This document shows, piece by piece, positions 1 through 11,727 of a stretch of 64,000 nt of DNA. The stretch's first letter is position 1; every line of letters starts with the position of its first letter. Position numbers and translations under genes: made by a program. Location of the stretch: NCBI GenBank assembly GCA_951799425.1, contig OX637395.1, positions 41,717,173-41,781,172 on the forward strand, given 5' to 3'. Under the pieces are notes generated by a model. It did not search any database. It was not told the origin of the DNA and was given only the letters and a program-made list of their open reading frames with translations. This stretch comes from Ilex aquifolium (lineage: Eukaryota; Streptophyta; Magnoliopsida; Aquifoliales; Aquifoliaceae).

Positions 1-2044
1 TGCTAGGGAACTACTAAACAAAGGTAGCTTCAAATATATTAGCCCTTGTACATTGCGTAGTACAGATATAGATATGGATACTCTGTGCAAAGTAGCTGCT
101 TGAACAGAAGTTCTAGAACAATTAGATGCCTTTTCTATACCTTTGTTGAAAGTTACTTCACTTATATGGTCTAATTTCCTTTTTGTTTAGGGAACAAGGT
201 CTACCAGAACTTATAGATACGAAGCTCGGACTTCCAGAGACTCAGATCCAGCAGAAATCCTTCCTGATCGGGCCAAATTGCCCGAGCATGATTTCATTGT
301 TGCTGAAATCTCTGCTCATCCAAGGCACAGGAAGCAAATGAAACCCCATCAAGTTGAGGGCTTCAACTTTTTGCTCAGTAACCTGGTGACAGATAATCCA
401 GGGGGTTGCATCATGGCCCATGCTCCAGGATCAGGAAAGACTTTCATGATCATCAGTTTTATGCAGAGTTTTATGGCCAAGTATCCCTTTGCTAGACCGC
501 TGGTGGTGTTACCAAGAGGCATCTTGCCTACATGGAAAAAGGAATTTCAGAGGTGGCAAGTGGAGGACATTTCACTATATGATTTCTACTCTGTCAAAGC
601 AGATAGTCGATCTCAGCAACTGGAAGTGCTGAAACAATGGGCTGGGGAAAGGAGCATCCTGTTTTTAGGGTACAAGCAATTTTCTTCTATTGTTTGTGAT
701 GATGATACCAGCAAGGCAGCAACTGGATGCCAAGAGATATTGCTGACATATCCATCTATTCTTATCCTGGATGAAGGTCATACCCCCAGAAACCAGGATA
801 CTGACGTGTTGACCTCCCTTGAGAAGGTCCAGACTCCACGAAAAGTTGTACTTTCGGGGACACTGTACCAGAATCATGTCAAGGAAGTCTTCAATATCTT
901 GAATCTTGTTCGTCCGAAGTTTCTGAAATTGGATACATCAAAATCCATCAAAAAGCGAATATTGAGCAGAGTACAGATATCAAGGGGAAGAAACCTGTTC
1001 AAGGTTTCAGATAAAGATTTCTATGATTTGGTGGAGCACTCTCTCTTGAAAGATGAAGATTTCAAGAGGAAGGTGAATGTCATCCAAGATCTCAGGGAGA
1101 TGACGAGCAAGGTTCTTCACTATTATAAAGGAGACTTCCTAGATGAGTTACCAGGACTCGTGGATTTTACTGTGTTCCTTAGTCTCAGCCCAAGACAAAA
1201 ACGTGAAGTTGCAGACCTTAAGAAGTTGGGCAGAAAATTCAAAATAAGTTCTGATGGGAGTGCTATTTATGTGCATCCACAGTTGAAATCCCTGGCAAAG
1301 AATTCTACAGTAAAAGACCGAGTTGATGAGGAAAAAATTGATGAAATTTTAGAGAAACTGGATGTGAATGAAGGAGTAAAGGCGAAGTTTTTCCTTAATC
1401 TGCTGCGTTTGTGTGAATCAGGAGCTGAAAAGTTGTTGGTTTTTGGCCAGTATCTCCTGCCCTTGAAGTTCCTGGAAAGATTGGCTGTGAAGGTCAAAGG
1501 TTGGAGTATTGGGAAAGAAATATTTGTGATCACAGGTGATTCAGATAATGATGCTCGAGAGTGTTCTATGGAAAGGTTCAACAATTCGCCCGATGCACGG
1601 GTCTTTTTTGGCTCAATCAGAGCCTGTGGAGAAGGTATCTCTCTTGTGGGAGCATCCAGAATCATCATTTTGGATATACATCTGAATCCTTCCATTACGC
1701 GCCAAGCAATAGGGCGGGCATTCCGACCAGGTCAGGAGAGGAAAGTATACACATATAGATTAGTTGCCGCCAGTTCACCTGAAGAGGAAGATCACTCCAC
1801 TTGCTTCAAAAAGGAGTCGATAGCTAAGATGTGGTTTGAGTGGAACGAATACTGTGGTCACCAAGACTTTGACATTGAGAGTGTAGATGTGAAGGACTGT
1901 GGTGATATTTTTTTGGAAACACCATGGTTAAATGAAGATGTCATTGCCCTTCGCAAAAGGTTAGTGAGACGTCATTTTTTCCTGATTTAAACCTAGACAG
2001 TTTATATGGTTAAATCTAAGTTGTATGTTGCTATTTACAGGTAA
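1..2044 (+). CDS. DRD1: DRD1/CHR35 SNF2-type chromatin remodeler, 3' part
   Basis: Plant-specific SNF2-like ATPase. In Arabidopsis DRD1 works with DMS3 and RDM1 in the DDR complex, bringing RNA polymerase V to chromatin for RNA-directed DNA methylation in the nucleus. The gene starts upstream; bases 1-190 are intron ending in TTTGTTTAG. A long exon runs 191-1959. A terminal coding exon supplies only 2041-2044: G completing an Arg codon, then TAA, giving the C-terminus ALRKR. Visible motifs are [12 protein letters not shown], Walker A HAPGSGKT (about nt 419-442), a DEGH box in [10 protein letters not shown], motif III SGTLYQN, and helicase-C motif [13 protein letters not shown]. From memory the text matches DRD1 better than CLASSY proteins, for example [16 protein letters not shown]. 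If the 1960-2040 intron is retained, translation runs on to a stop at 1988-1990. Convergent with the BLH7 gene. The ATPase core is uninterrupted. Confidence 0.93.
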
Positions 2045-2946
2045 ATGGTGACAGAGGTTGAGGCTTGGGGCTGGAAGTTTATTGGATATTTCTCTCTCGA
2101 GCATGAGTTTGTTCATAGCTAGGGACACTACCAAAAGGGCAGTTCTTGGCAGATTGCTGTTTAACTCTATCTAGTTTTAGGCATGTTGGGAATGCTTTTT
2201 GTGACCTGGATCTAGAATGGAGATGCAAATTGGAAGTCCATTAGATGCCAACAGAGCTTGTTTGCATGACTGACAGTTTTATTATCTGTGCCTGTTACTC
2301 TATCAACCGAGTTTGAGATACTTATCTTTGTATAGGGCTATCTGCTTTCCTTGAAGTTGTAAATATATATACAAAATTGTCGATTTGCATTCTTGGTTGA
2401 TGCATTGTTTATATGCATTTCGATATGCTTACAACTGAACTGATGGATGGTTGCTGCTGATCAGTTTTTAGACTCTTCACCTTGAAACGAAGCATGCAGA
2501 ACCAACACGTCAACGTCACATATTCGTTGTCCAGAAGTATAGGTTAATGCTTAAATACTAAGCTTACGTGTGTTGCTTGTTGTCCATTCATTCTAGCAAC
2601 TGCTGGATATACCAGGTTGTTAGTTCCTCAGCTTTTATGTCTCAGGTTTGTGCCAATCTGAATCTGTGGACCACCAAAGAGGTGGTGCAGCATCAACTCA
2701 AAAACTGTGATTGAAGTGGAATACAATTTAATGGTCCGTGTTGCGACTAGTGAAATTCATTGCTAGAATCAAATGAGCAAGTGATTGTTACAGAGGGAGG
2801 CATACCTGCTGTTTATTCTTTTTGTTATGGCTATGATTCTACCTTTTGTACCTTACTAACAGCTATTGCTAATGAATTTCTCTTTGGACGACAGTGAGCT
2901 CCCTAGCTCAGTTTATTCATTGATGGCTCCCTAGCTCATCTATCAA
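2045..2946 (+). other. DRD1 3' UTR and intergenic spacer
   Basis: The first 350 or so bases are probably DRD1 3' UTR; an AT-rich stretch near 2356-2375 could serve polyadenylation. Beyond that I see no coding or RNA gene. Confidence 0.5.
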
Positions 2947-3191
2947 TAGGGCTGAATCGAGCAAAGTTTTACGAGCTCAAGTCAAGCTTGTCGAACTTGA
3001 TTTTTTAAATGAACTTAAAAAATTATTCATTTTTCTAGATGAGCTCGAATTGAGCTCGAGTTATTTGACTATTTTACATATAAACGAGTTTCAAAATTTG
3101 TTCCAGCTCGGCTTGTTTAGAAAACGACCAGAGCCCGAGCCGAACTTAAAATGAGCTGAACCCGAATTGCTCGGTTCAATTATTAGCCCTA
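2947..3191. mobile_element. hAT-like MITE, TAGGGCT family, copy 1
   Basis: A 245-bp AT-rich element. It begins TAGGGCTGAATCGAGC and ends GAACCGAGC-type sequence in reverse, closing with TTAGCCCTA, so the ends are imperfect inverted repeats. It is flanked by TCTATCAA (2939-2946) and TGTATCAA (3192-3199), an 8-bp target duplication with one mismatch, as expected for hAT. The inside is rich in GAGCTCG motifs. Related copies occur near 10413, 13057 and 14620. No coding capacity. Confidence 0.75.
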
Positions 3192-3199
3192 TGTATCAA

Positions 3200-3931
3200 G
3201 AATATAACATCAAATAAAACTTGGTTGAGGATGGTTATTGATTTTCAAAGAACTTTGACATTATTGGCTGCGTAAAAGAAACAATACAAATACCCATTTC
3301 TTTATGAAAATACAAGATCCAGAGTATATTCGCCGAACTTGAGTTGCAACTCCACTTCGCTTAATCCTTTGAGCTATAAGATTTAGCAAATACATATAAT
3401 TCAAAGGACTTGGCTGTTGGATCGAAGTGTTTTCCATTGCACCAAAATCCGCAAGTGTTAGTGAAGGCATAACTTTTTTCTTTTTAACTAGCTCATAAAC
3501 AAACACTCACTAGTTAGTTAAACCCCTCCATCTAGTCTCAAGAAGACTTGCTCCACCTCTACTCAGGCCAACATTAGCCTCAATGGATCCGTCTTTTGAA
3601 TGTGGTGTAAGGAAGAGGTCTATTCGAGAAAGCACATAACAGAACATACCATGAACAATGGCTAAAGCATTGTGGCCATCACAGCTCAATCTCCGAAAGA
3701 CTCAAAGAGTCCTACTTATTTTTGTTTCCAATGACAAGATCCTCTTTTCTTCAAATCCCCAAGTAATCTTACAAACTCCTTCAACGTACTAAACAAAAAT
3801 CTATTTACCATATCTTTACAATTGGTCCAACCTTCCAATCAATCTTTGTTATATTACAAATGTGTTCCATTTATGTTCTTCACTAATGAATGTTTGCTCA
3901 AAACTTCAACAAAGTAGTTCAGCCTTCTTTC
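3200..3931 (-). other. BLH7 3' flank and 3' UTR
   Basis: Downstream of the BLH7 stop on the minus strand. The part next to 3931 is probably 3' UTR. An 81-codon minus-strand open frame at 3261-3506 has no recognisable domain and is not called. Nothing else seen. Confidence 0.45.
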
Positions 3932-6900
3932 TCATGCTACAAAATCATGCAACAGATGGGAGGGGCCAAAACTGTGCTGTCGGTTTCCGGGTTCCAGGCA
4001 GTCAAACTCTGCCGTCTGAGGCTCAACAGAAGAGGCGGCCGCCTCGTATACTTCACCCCCTCTCATCGTGCCAAAACTCGAATGATCCTCCATAGACATG
4101 TGTAGGCTACCATCTTCACAATGCTGCAATCCCAAAGTGAGTGATACATGATTTCCATTTCCATTTCCAAACCTTCCCAACTCTGATATGTGGTATGCAG
4201 CAGGAACAACCATGGCATTACGGAAAAGATTATAGTCATCCATAGTAGGCCTTTGGTCCCCCCCTCCTGGTTTCCCTACCCCATATTCAGTTTCAGTTTC
4301 TCCACCGCAATCAGTACTAGGTCCCGACATTTCAACATCATGAACATGATCAGATTTTGACTCAAAGAATTGCCCGGTTGTTGCTGCGGAAGATGCACTT
4401 TGGTGTAAATCGTCCCCTCCATCCTCAGAGGCCTTTGCATCATCGCCTTTTGTAGCTTTGGGTGTGGTTTCTGATGAAAAATTAGAGTCCATTTCAGCAT
4501 CACCAATCTCTTCTTTATACATTTCTTCAACCATAGGCTTCCAAAGACGCACTCGTGCATTTATAAACCAGTTTGAGACCTGTGCCATACCGTAGATGCA
4601 TAAACAAGTTATACTAGGAGAACAAAGTACAAAGCATACAAGGCAGATGCCAAATGCTGTCAAGAACAATCAACCTTCATCAAAGCTAATGATAAAAGGG
4701 GCATCTGTACTTCACCAACTAAGGACTCTCAATGTTTCGGAAAGTCCCAATCTACATAAACTTTTTATCTGGTTCGACACATTTTTTCATATAATTCAAT
4801 GATTCATGGCTGATTTTCATAAAGAGAAATACTAACCACACAAGAAATGGATGAACTAGACAGAAATACTTTATCGCAACTCAGATGCTTTAATCCTTCA
4901 TTCATATTCTGTCTCAATATCTTTTTTCATGTCCATATTGCGAGTTTATGGCTCGAATGTTTTCCTAGTCTTCCCCTCCCATGAATCTCTCAAAAGGAAA
5001 CATAGCTCATCTTCTCTCACAATCACAGACCACACTGTTGTTCCCCTAGATGACTGCCAAAGTGAAAATGTCCTCCAAAGGTAATAAATAATCACTTAAC
5101 AGGAATAGCTTTTTCCTGAACAATTTCAAACTAAATTCTTTCCACTTTGTTACAGAAAGTCTAGCTATCGCCAACATGGTTGATTTCAGCAAATTTTCAC
5201 CATAATTTCTACATTAATCCCCGATACCATTTCAAACAAATAGTTCCCAACCTTGATTGTCAGCATGAGTGATGAAGCGACAAACTTCAGCTCAACCAAA
5301 AGAATAATGTTGTATCATGTATGCCCCTAAGCATGAGTCTTATCTTGCACATTGTAATACAATGTAATAGTTTTTTTTACCTGACTTCTCGTCAAACCTG
5401 TCTGCCTTGCTAAAATGATCTTATCAGAATCTTTCGGGTAGCTGGACAGCAAGAAATTTACGAAAAAAAATCAGTTGAAGCGCTCAAACATAATGAAAAG
5501 TGCAACGGAGGAAAAAGGTCAAAAGAATGAATAGGTTTGCAGGGGAGACTTACGGATGGAGAAAATGCTCAAAGAGCCAAGCACGCAGTATTGAGACAGA
5601 GCTTTCGGGCAGCCCCCTCTGTGGCCTCCACGCGTGTTGTTGCATCATACCAAACTGCTGAAGGGCTCTCTGTTGTCTGATCTGCTGGTCCACATAACGA
5701 AGGCGAGATATTCCAACCTCTTTACTACTTGTTGAACCATCTTGTTCCCCGAGGCTTCTCCTTGTTACTCGAATCTGGCCATCTATTGCATCACGCAAGC
5801 AACGAAAGTGACGTGAAATTGTTTGGAGGGCAAGTGCTGTGTAGGGTTTAGCTGCCCCAAATCCTGCTATTGCATCAAATGAAGAAACAACGGTCTGCAT
5901 TTGGTGATAATACTGTTTGTACCTCCTATCAACCTGTGACAATAGAATGTTAATTATCAAATCTAGGAAGATATAGACATGGGGATGTGGTAGAAGGCTA
6001 CACTGAGACATGTTCATCTTGATGCAATGGTTTACACTATTAAACGAATAGGCGTACAGCTCTGAATTCTTTCCACTTTCTTGCAGTCCACAATTTTCAG
6101 AGTACTGGCTTTTTATTTGCCCTGGTAAGTTCCAAGAACCAAAAAGACTAGCGATATGTTGTCAATCTTCCTTTATTAGTGCGTGTGTATGTGTGTGTAG
6201 TTTTTGGGGCGGTTAATAAATCTAAGACATTTTTGAGCATTTGGGAGGAAATGAACAATTCTTTTGATGAAGTCAAAAACCACATAATTTAGATAAACAG
6301 ATAAACAAAATAATTGACTATTAAGACCAGAGACATCATCATCATAGCCTTAAAACCTAGCAAACCAAACACTTAAGAGGGTATTGGTAATGGTCTCACC
6401 TCATCCAGCATAGACAAAAGCTTGGTCATCTTGTTTTGTAGATCCTGTTTTTCAGCAGCTGAAAGCTCACTTGGTGAGTCGCTCAACGACTCTCGTGGGT
6501 TTGAAGACTCTCCATTTGCAGGAGGCACTGAGCTATCATCTTTTGATCCCCCATCAACTTCTTTAGAATCCTTCACCAACTCCTTCTTGGAATCATGACG
6601 CTTCAGAGCTTTCCGGACATTCACAACTTCATCAAGCAATTGCTGTGCTGCCTTTAGGTACTTGAAATTCGGAATGGTTCTTGTAGTTGGCATTCCAAAT
6701 GAAGAAATATCCGCTTTCATTGAATCCGGACTGCTTGCTAGAAAAGCATGTGGCATGTTTCCAGTATTGCTTGATTGTGTGTTTTGGGAGTTCTCATCTC
6801 TAAAAGACACATTCCTCCCACAGCCCTCGCCTGAAACGGATGGATTAGGACTCAAGAATGAAGAGAAACCAGGATTAGTACTCCTGTACTGCATAGAAGA

Positions 6901-7326
6901 CATTTGAATTCCAGATGGTATATGAGAACTGAGGCTGAGGGATAATCCTTGAGTCTGAAAGTTTTGTCTGCTTTGAAGTGTGTCCATGGCACCATCCATA
7001 GGGTGGTGCATCAGTAGCATTTCACTCCTACCATCCCTCCATGTACTGAAATCATGTTCCCCAATTCGAGACCCTCCGAGATTTGCCATAATTTCTTGTT
7101 GTGATGAGTTGGAATCCGAAACTCCCATAGGCATAACATCAATCTGCTGGGAATTCCCTGCCAATGTATCTGAATACGAGGCAGCAGAAGATGAGTAGTT
7201 CATATACATCATCATATTCCCAGGAAGAACCGACGTTTCTGTATGAGAACTGGACAGAGGTTGGCTCATATAGAGCATTGGTGCAACATCTCTTTGATTG
7301 TTTGAACTGGGGAAATAAGTGGCCAT
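3932..7326 (-). CDS. BLH7: BEL1-like homeodomain transcription factor (BLH7 type)
   Basis: TALE-class nuclear transcription factor; the family heterodimerises with KNOX proteins and binds TGAC-core sites. Four coding exons read on the minus strand: 7326-6400, 5933-5554, 5441-5381 and 4579-3932. All have GT..AG borders and consistent phase, giving 671 aa. Domains in order: N-terminal ZIBEL-like [10 protein letters not shown] (127-136); SKY box around [14 protein letters not shown] (219-250); BELL domain about 288-380 with YKQYYHQMQ and [12 protein letters not shown]; homeodomain about 411-473 with the three-residue loop extension PYP and recognition helix [16 protein letters not shown]-terminal ZIBEL SLTLGL (602-607); terminus [10 protein letters not shown] chose the ATG at 7326 (MATYF) because it is the usual BLH start; the frame extends upstream only through non-ATG codons. 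Fit is best to Arabidopsis BLH6/BLH7, and the DRD1 neighbour favours BLH7. Its upstream exon(s) are probably non-coding leader. Confidence 0.93.
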
Positions 7327-7723
7327 CTCTTTGTCAATTCCCAAACTATGATACTGAGGAATTTGATTCTATTACCTAGTTACTCTGTGAACTGGAAATG
7401 GCCATGTAAACATTAAAAAAATTAGTAAAATAATGTCTATGATTAGGCCCGAAGAGAGACAACACCACTTTTAATAATTCAAGTTAAACAAATCAAACAA
7501 TTGTAATCTAACATTGTTTTTGTGTTATGTTACACACGAAATCTGTCGTTACAGGCCAATGTGAGAATTATCAGTTGATGCCGATTCTAAGACCGAAAAT
7601 AGAAAAAAAGTGTTATTCAATTATAAAATCTTTCAACTGGTTCTTAAAAGTGCCTAAAAATGCTCAAGAACATGGACACAAATAATAATTTTATGATTGG
7701 ATTCTATGAACAGGAAATTCAAG
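7327..7723 (-). other. BLH7 5' UTR and leader intron (putative)
   Basis: BLH genes commonly have an intron in the 5' leader. On the minus strand a CAG acceptor-like site precedes the ATG by roughly 70 bases. I cannot fix the exact leader exon from sequence alone. No coding sequence seen. Confidence 0.35.
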
Positions 7724-7728
7724 ATTTC

Positions 7729-8825
7729 TGATGGGACATTTTGTGAATACACCAGATGATGACACGTGCCCTCGGTGCATGGTGCTCCGATGGTTGAGAT
7801 TGAGACATGTGTTCTCGGGCCATGGTGCCCCCTCCCATTCGAAGGTTGTGATTATAACACGTGTCCTCGGCATCCAGATACCACTAGGCGTTCGGTATGA
7901 CGACACGTGTCCTCGGTGTCTATGGACTTCGGTGTTCCCCCCGGCTCCCACGTTGTCTCGGCACCAAAGTCTCCTCGGGATAGGAGGACCCAACTACACG
8001 TCATCTCGGCTCCAAAGGCTCCCTGACGCCTCCAGCTTATTGAATAAGTCACTAGCCCATCCCTTCCATCAAATCAGTAAGAAAGGGTGAGCAGAGTTGG
8101 TAGCCAAGGGGTTAAAAACACGTGGCATTGTGAACAGGGTGGTACCATGCTTTACACAAAGGTTCCAGCCATTATCCGGATATGCAGGGGATCATTTAAT
8201 GAACATTCAGTATGATGGGATGTCCTCGATGACTGGTATAGCCCGGAAAGGGGCGCATTAAATGCCACAGAGCTCAGGCATTTGATGCCTTTACATAGAA
8301 ACAAGAGCATTTATTACTCGGGCGCCCGAGGAAGGGGGCATTGATCGCTCGGGGCGCCGAGCATTTAAGGACTCATAAATATCTCTGCAAAAGGGGAAAG
8401 CGTTTCCCCATGACTGACACCTCCTACTATGCACTAGCCTGCAATGATTACTACCAATGAAGGTATAAATAGCTCTCTGAGAGGCAAATCGAAGGTACGC
8501 GATATACAAACGAGTGTGCTCTGAATATCCTCTCTCTCTCTCTCTGAAAGATACTACTGACTTGCTCGTCGGAGGGGATACGCCGGAGACATTCCGGCGC
8601 CCTTCTAACTCTTCCTTTTGTGTCCAGGAGAAGCCAGAGTACACCACCGCCTGTGAGGACTGATTTAATCGTTCCAAGGAGGAGCCATTGTCAACCAAAC
8701 TATTTCCTTTTGCCTACGTTACGCCAACCCCCTTCACCGTAAGGATTCGACGTCAAAGGTAAAGACGAGTTCACCCTAGTCCTGTTTTTACTCATACATA
8801 TATTGTGCAAAAATCTGTACGCACA
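7729..8825 (+). mobile_element. Solo LTR of an LTR retrotransposon
   Basis: A 1097-bp solo LTR fossil bounded by TG..CA and flanked by the perfect 5-bp target duplication ATTTC (7724-7728 and 8826-8830). A TATA-like GGTATAAATAG near 8462, followed by CT repeats, gives the plus orientation, opposite to BLH7. No internal region or second LTR is present. The lineage is not resolvable. It lies between BLH7 coding exon 1 and the presumed BLH7 leader or promoter. Confidence 0.75.
7762..7916 (+). repeat. Four G-box-like repeats inside the solo LTR
   Basis: Copies of the pattern ACACGTGYCCTCGG start near 7762, 7804 (diverged, ACATGTG), 7856 and 7902, about 45-50 bp apart. CACGTG is the core bound by plant bZIP and bHLH factors. 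Whether it acts here is inference. Confidence 0.5.
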
Positions 8826-8830
8826 ATTTC

Positions 8831-9947
8831 TAATCACCATTTATCAAACAGAATTAGAAAAACAATACTACACCATGGCTTTGCATTAACATAAACAGGT
8901 TCAAACGAAACAAATTCAAACAGTCACAAATAAATAATGTTAGCAAAATGGAACCTTTGACTACTCTAAGAGCCCTGAAAACAGAATCAGAAGAAAACCC
9001 CAGAAATACATAGAACAATCACATAATAAAGAGCTAATCAGACTGTACAAAACCAAGAAAAACATAACCAAGAAAAACATAAGTTTTCTGGATGTCCACC
9101 AAGAAGAAAAAAGGGGGCAAAGAGAGAGGAAAAAGAAGTGAGAGAAAGATCCATAATCCACAATAGATATTCAAGAAGAATTAGCAGAAGTTCATCATCA
9201 AGTCCACATACCTTGAGAGAAGAAGAGAGAGATGAAAGTAATTTATTTTTCCTAAGCAGCTATAAGAAGATAATGAAAACAAAGTCAGCCGTAAAAATAA
9301 TAAAATATTAAAGTACCTGAAAACCGATAACAGTTGTTTGTTTTATGGGGAACACAAAAGCTCCGATCGCCGGAAAGATCATCCTTGACGGAAACATACC
9401 GATCCCGAGACTCAAACAAGAACCCCTTTTGACCTCTCTCTCTCTCTCTCACACTCATACGCATACGCATACACAAGCATCAACAACTAGAAAAACAGAA
9501 AGAAAGAAAGAAATCAGAAACTGAACTTTAGTATATTGAAGTTCAAAGTACGAAAATCATCACCCAAAGACTCTTTTCCTATCATATATTTTCTTTTTCC
9601 ATCATTCCATCCATATTTCTCTGCACACGTGAGAATTGCATACAGTCTCTCTCTCTTTCTGTCTCTTCTTTTGTACTCTCTCTCTCTATATCTACATGAA
9701 AACACCTCAAAGGTTTCTTTATCTATGAACCTCAAATTCTTCCTTAAAAGAAATCATAACTTTCCCTTTCTGTCTTAAATCCCCTATTAATGGTATCGCT
9801 TTCTGGCTTTGCTTAGCTTTGCTTTCTTTCTCTCTCTACCCTCTAGTTGTTGGTGCTGTTGCTTGACTTGGTTATTCCTGTTGATGATGTTTGGTTAAGG
9901 AGTGCAATCTCTAACTACCAGTTGGTAGACCTAAGCCTCCCTTAAAC

Positions 9948-9982
<35 letters not shown>

Positions 9983-10412
9983 AACCTCTGGATGTCTCCC
10001 TCATCTCAAGCATGGATGGAAGGTCTGAGTTGCTGCAATGCCCACCATATCTGCATTTTTTAATGGTTAGTTTATTAAAAAGTTATCCATATTTAAATTT
10101 TTATTTCCACTGATTATAAGAGGTGCATCACTCTAGGGTGCCCAAATCATTATATTTTTTGTCATTTTGTTGCATCTAATTTTGGGTTTTTGCAACGGAG
10201 CCCTTGTACTTTTGTGTAATGCTGTTTTTGCCACTACACTTCTGTATTTTCTCTATGTGCCTCATTGTCGGTTAATGGCACATGGTCTATATTTGTGTTT
10301 TTCTTTGCAATGATAAGCGTACATCCTTCAGACTGGCACTGCCAACCGACTTGAATTGCCCAAAAAAAAAAAATTGCCCAAGTCTGTCAAAATACTTTTA
10401 AATCTACCGATG
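8831..10412 (-). promoter_or_regulatory. Putative BLH7 leader and promoter region with CT/GA microsatellites
   Basis: Pyrimidine-rich tracts lie near 9433-9450, 9645-9690 and 9945-9979 (about 17 CT units). On the minus strand, donor-like AAG/GTATGT near 9209 and CAG/GTACTT near 9316 could end non-coding leader exons of BLH7. GA/CT-rich leaders are common in plant developmental genes. No open frame here resembles a known protein. Exact transcription starts cannot be placed. Confidence 0.35.
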
Positions 10413-10705
10413 TAAGGGTTGATAATCCAACCAAACTATTCGAGTTCGGCTCTAATTTGACTTGGTTTAGACTCGTTCAAATTCGACTTAAAATTTGAAT
10501 AAATCAAATTTAGCCAAATTTTTAGACTCATTTAGAAAACGAGCTCGACAAACTCGACTTATTTATATGTAAATACTCGAGATTGACTCGAATTCGGCTC
10601 GTTTGGACTCGTTCAGGCTCTATTCATTTTGAACAATTTTTTAAGCTCGTTTAAAAAAACAAGTTCAAAAGGCTCAGTTGAAGCTCGTTCAATTATGAAC
10701 CCTAA
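10413..10705. mobile_element. hAT-like MITE, TAGGGCT family, copy 2
   Basis: About 290 bp, ends AAGGGTTGATAAT and ATTATGAACCCTAA as inverted repeats, with GAGCTCG/CGACTTG-rich interior resembling the element at 2947-3191. No clean target duplication found. Confidence 0.55.
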
Positions 10706-11500
10706 ATGTGATTATGGTTCTTTTCATGGTATTTTTCATCGCTCTAATGTCAATATTAAAGGCATATGTCCATTAAAAGTGACAAAATGGGTAGGTGTAA
10801 ATAGTCCACTAAAGAATCAGAGACGATAGCTCAAAGGATATATCTTTGAGATTATTAACTCGAGATTTAATTTCAAGAGACATTTTATTTGTTTCAATAC
10901 GTGTAATTCATAAGTGATTACGGGCAACTTCAATTTCATTATAATCACGAGTATAAAGAATGTATAATTGAAATTCATCCTAATTTATTATGATGGCATA
11001 AAAGAAGATACTTTTTTTATCTATGGTAAAAAGATCAATCAAGGGTCGTTGTCTCTTTGATGGTTCAAAGTGTAAACAGACTCAGCTTGTGACCAGTGGA
11101 CCCCCTAAAGCTAAGTTGGGGAATTTTGGATGATGATGGTTCATATGATTCGTAATGTAGGGTAAGGCCTTTGCAGCATTGATGCTGAAATTCAAGTACA
11201 ACTGCAATTTGATCATGAGGAATATACTAGTCATTAGCTTTCTCATCTGATCTCGTTTTTGTATTTGGCCTTTTAAGGAAAGTTTATAATATAGTCCGTA
11301 ATATCGTATAAAAAATTATAATTTTTAAATGTTAAATTATAATTTATAATAAAGAAGTTACGAAGTTTATGATTAATCATGCCTCATTTCAAAGGTATAA
11401 CTTTACGATAAATAGTTACAACTTTTAGTATGGTACGAAATTTTTTTTGAGAAAGTTATAAACCAAGATTGTGATCAAGCCAATAACAAGACCATCAAAC
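10706..11500. other. AT-rich spacer
   Basis: No gene, RNA or well-bounded repeat recognised. Confidence 0.4.
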
Positions 11501-11508
11501 TATTGTTA

Positions 11509-11719
11509 GTAGGAGTGTCAAACGTGTCGTGTTCGTGTGATTCACATGTCGTGTTCGTGTCAAGACTCACGAAAAAAAAATCTATTTAATATGCTTTAAG
11601 TATTAAACATTAGTCTAGACTATTGATTATGCGTATTTAATAATCGTGTTAATTTTATAAATTTTTTGTGTCAGGTTTGTGTCGGGTTCGTATCAATGGA
11701 TTAAAATTGACACCCCTAC
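11509..11719. mobile_element. hAT-like MITE with GTAGGRGTGTCAA ends
   Basis: A 211-bp element with inverted ends GTAGGAGTGTCAA and TTGACACCCCTAC. The flanking octamers TATTGTTA and ATTTGTTA match at 6 of 8 bases. The inside has repeated CGTGTCGTGTTCGTG motifs. No coding capacity. Confidence 0.65.
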
Positions 11720-11727
11720 ATTTGTTA

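Noticed and set aside
191-1990. CLASSY (CLSY1-4) identity for the SNF2 gene
   Set aside because: The motif text and short C-terminus fit DRD1/CHR35 better, and the BLH7 and PAP10 neighbours support DRD1.
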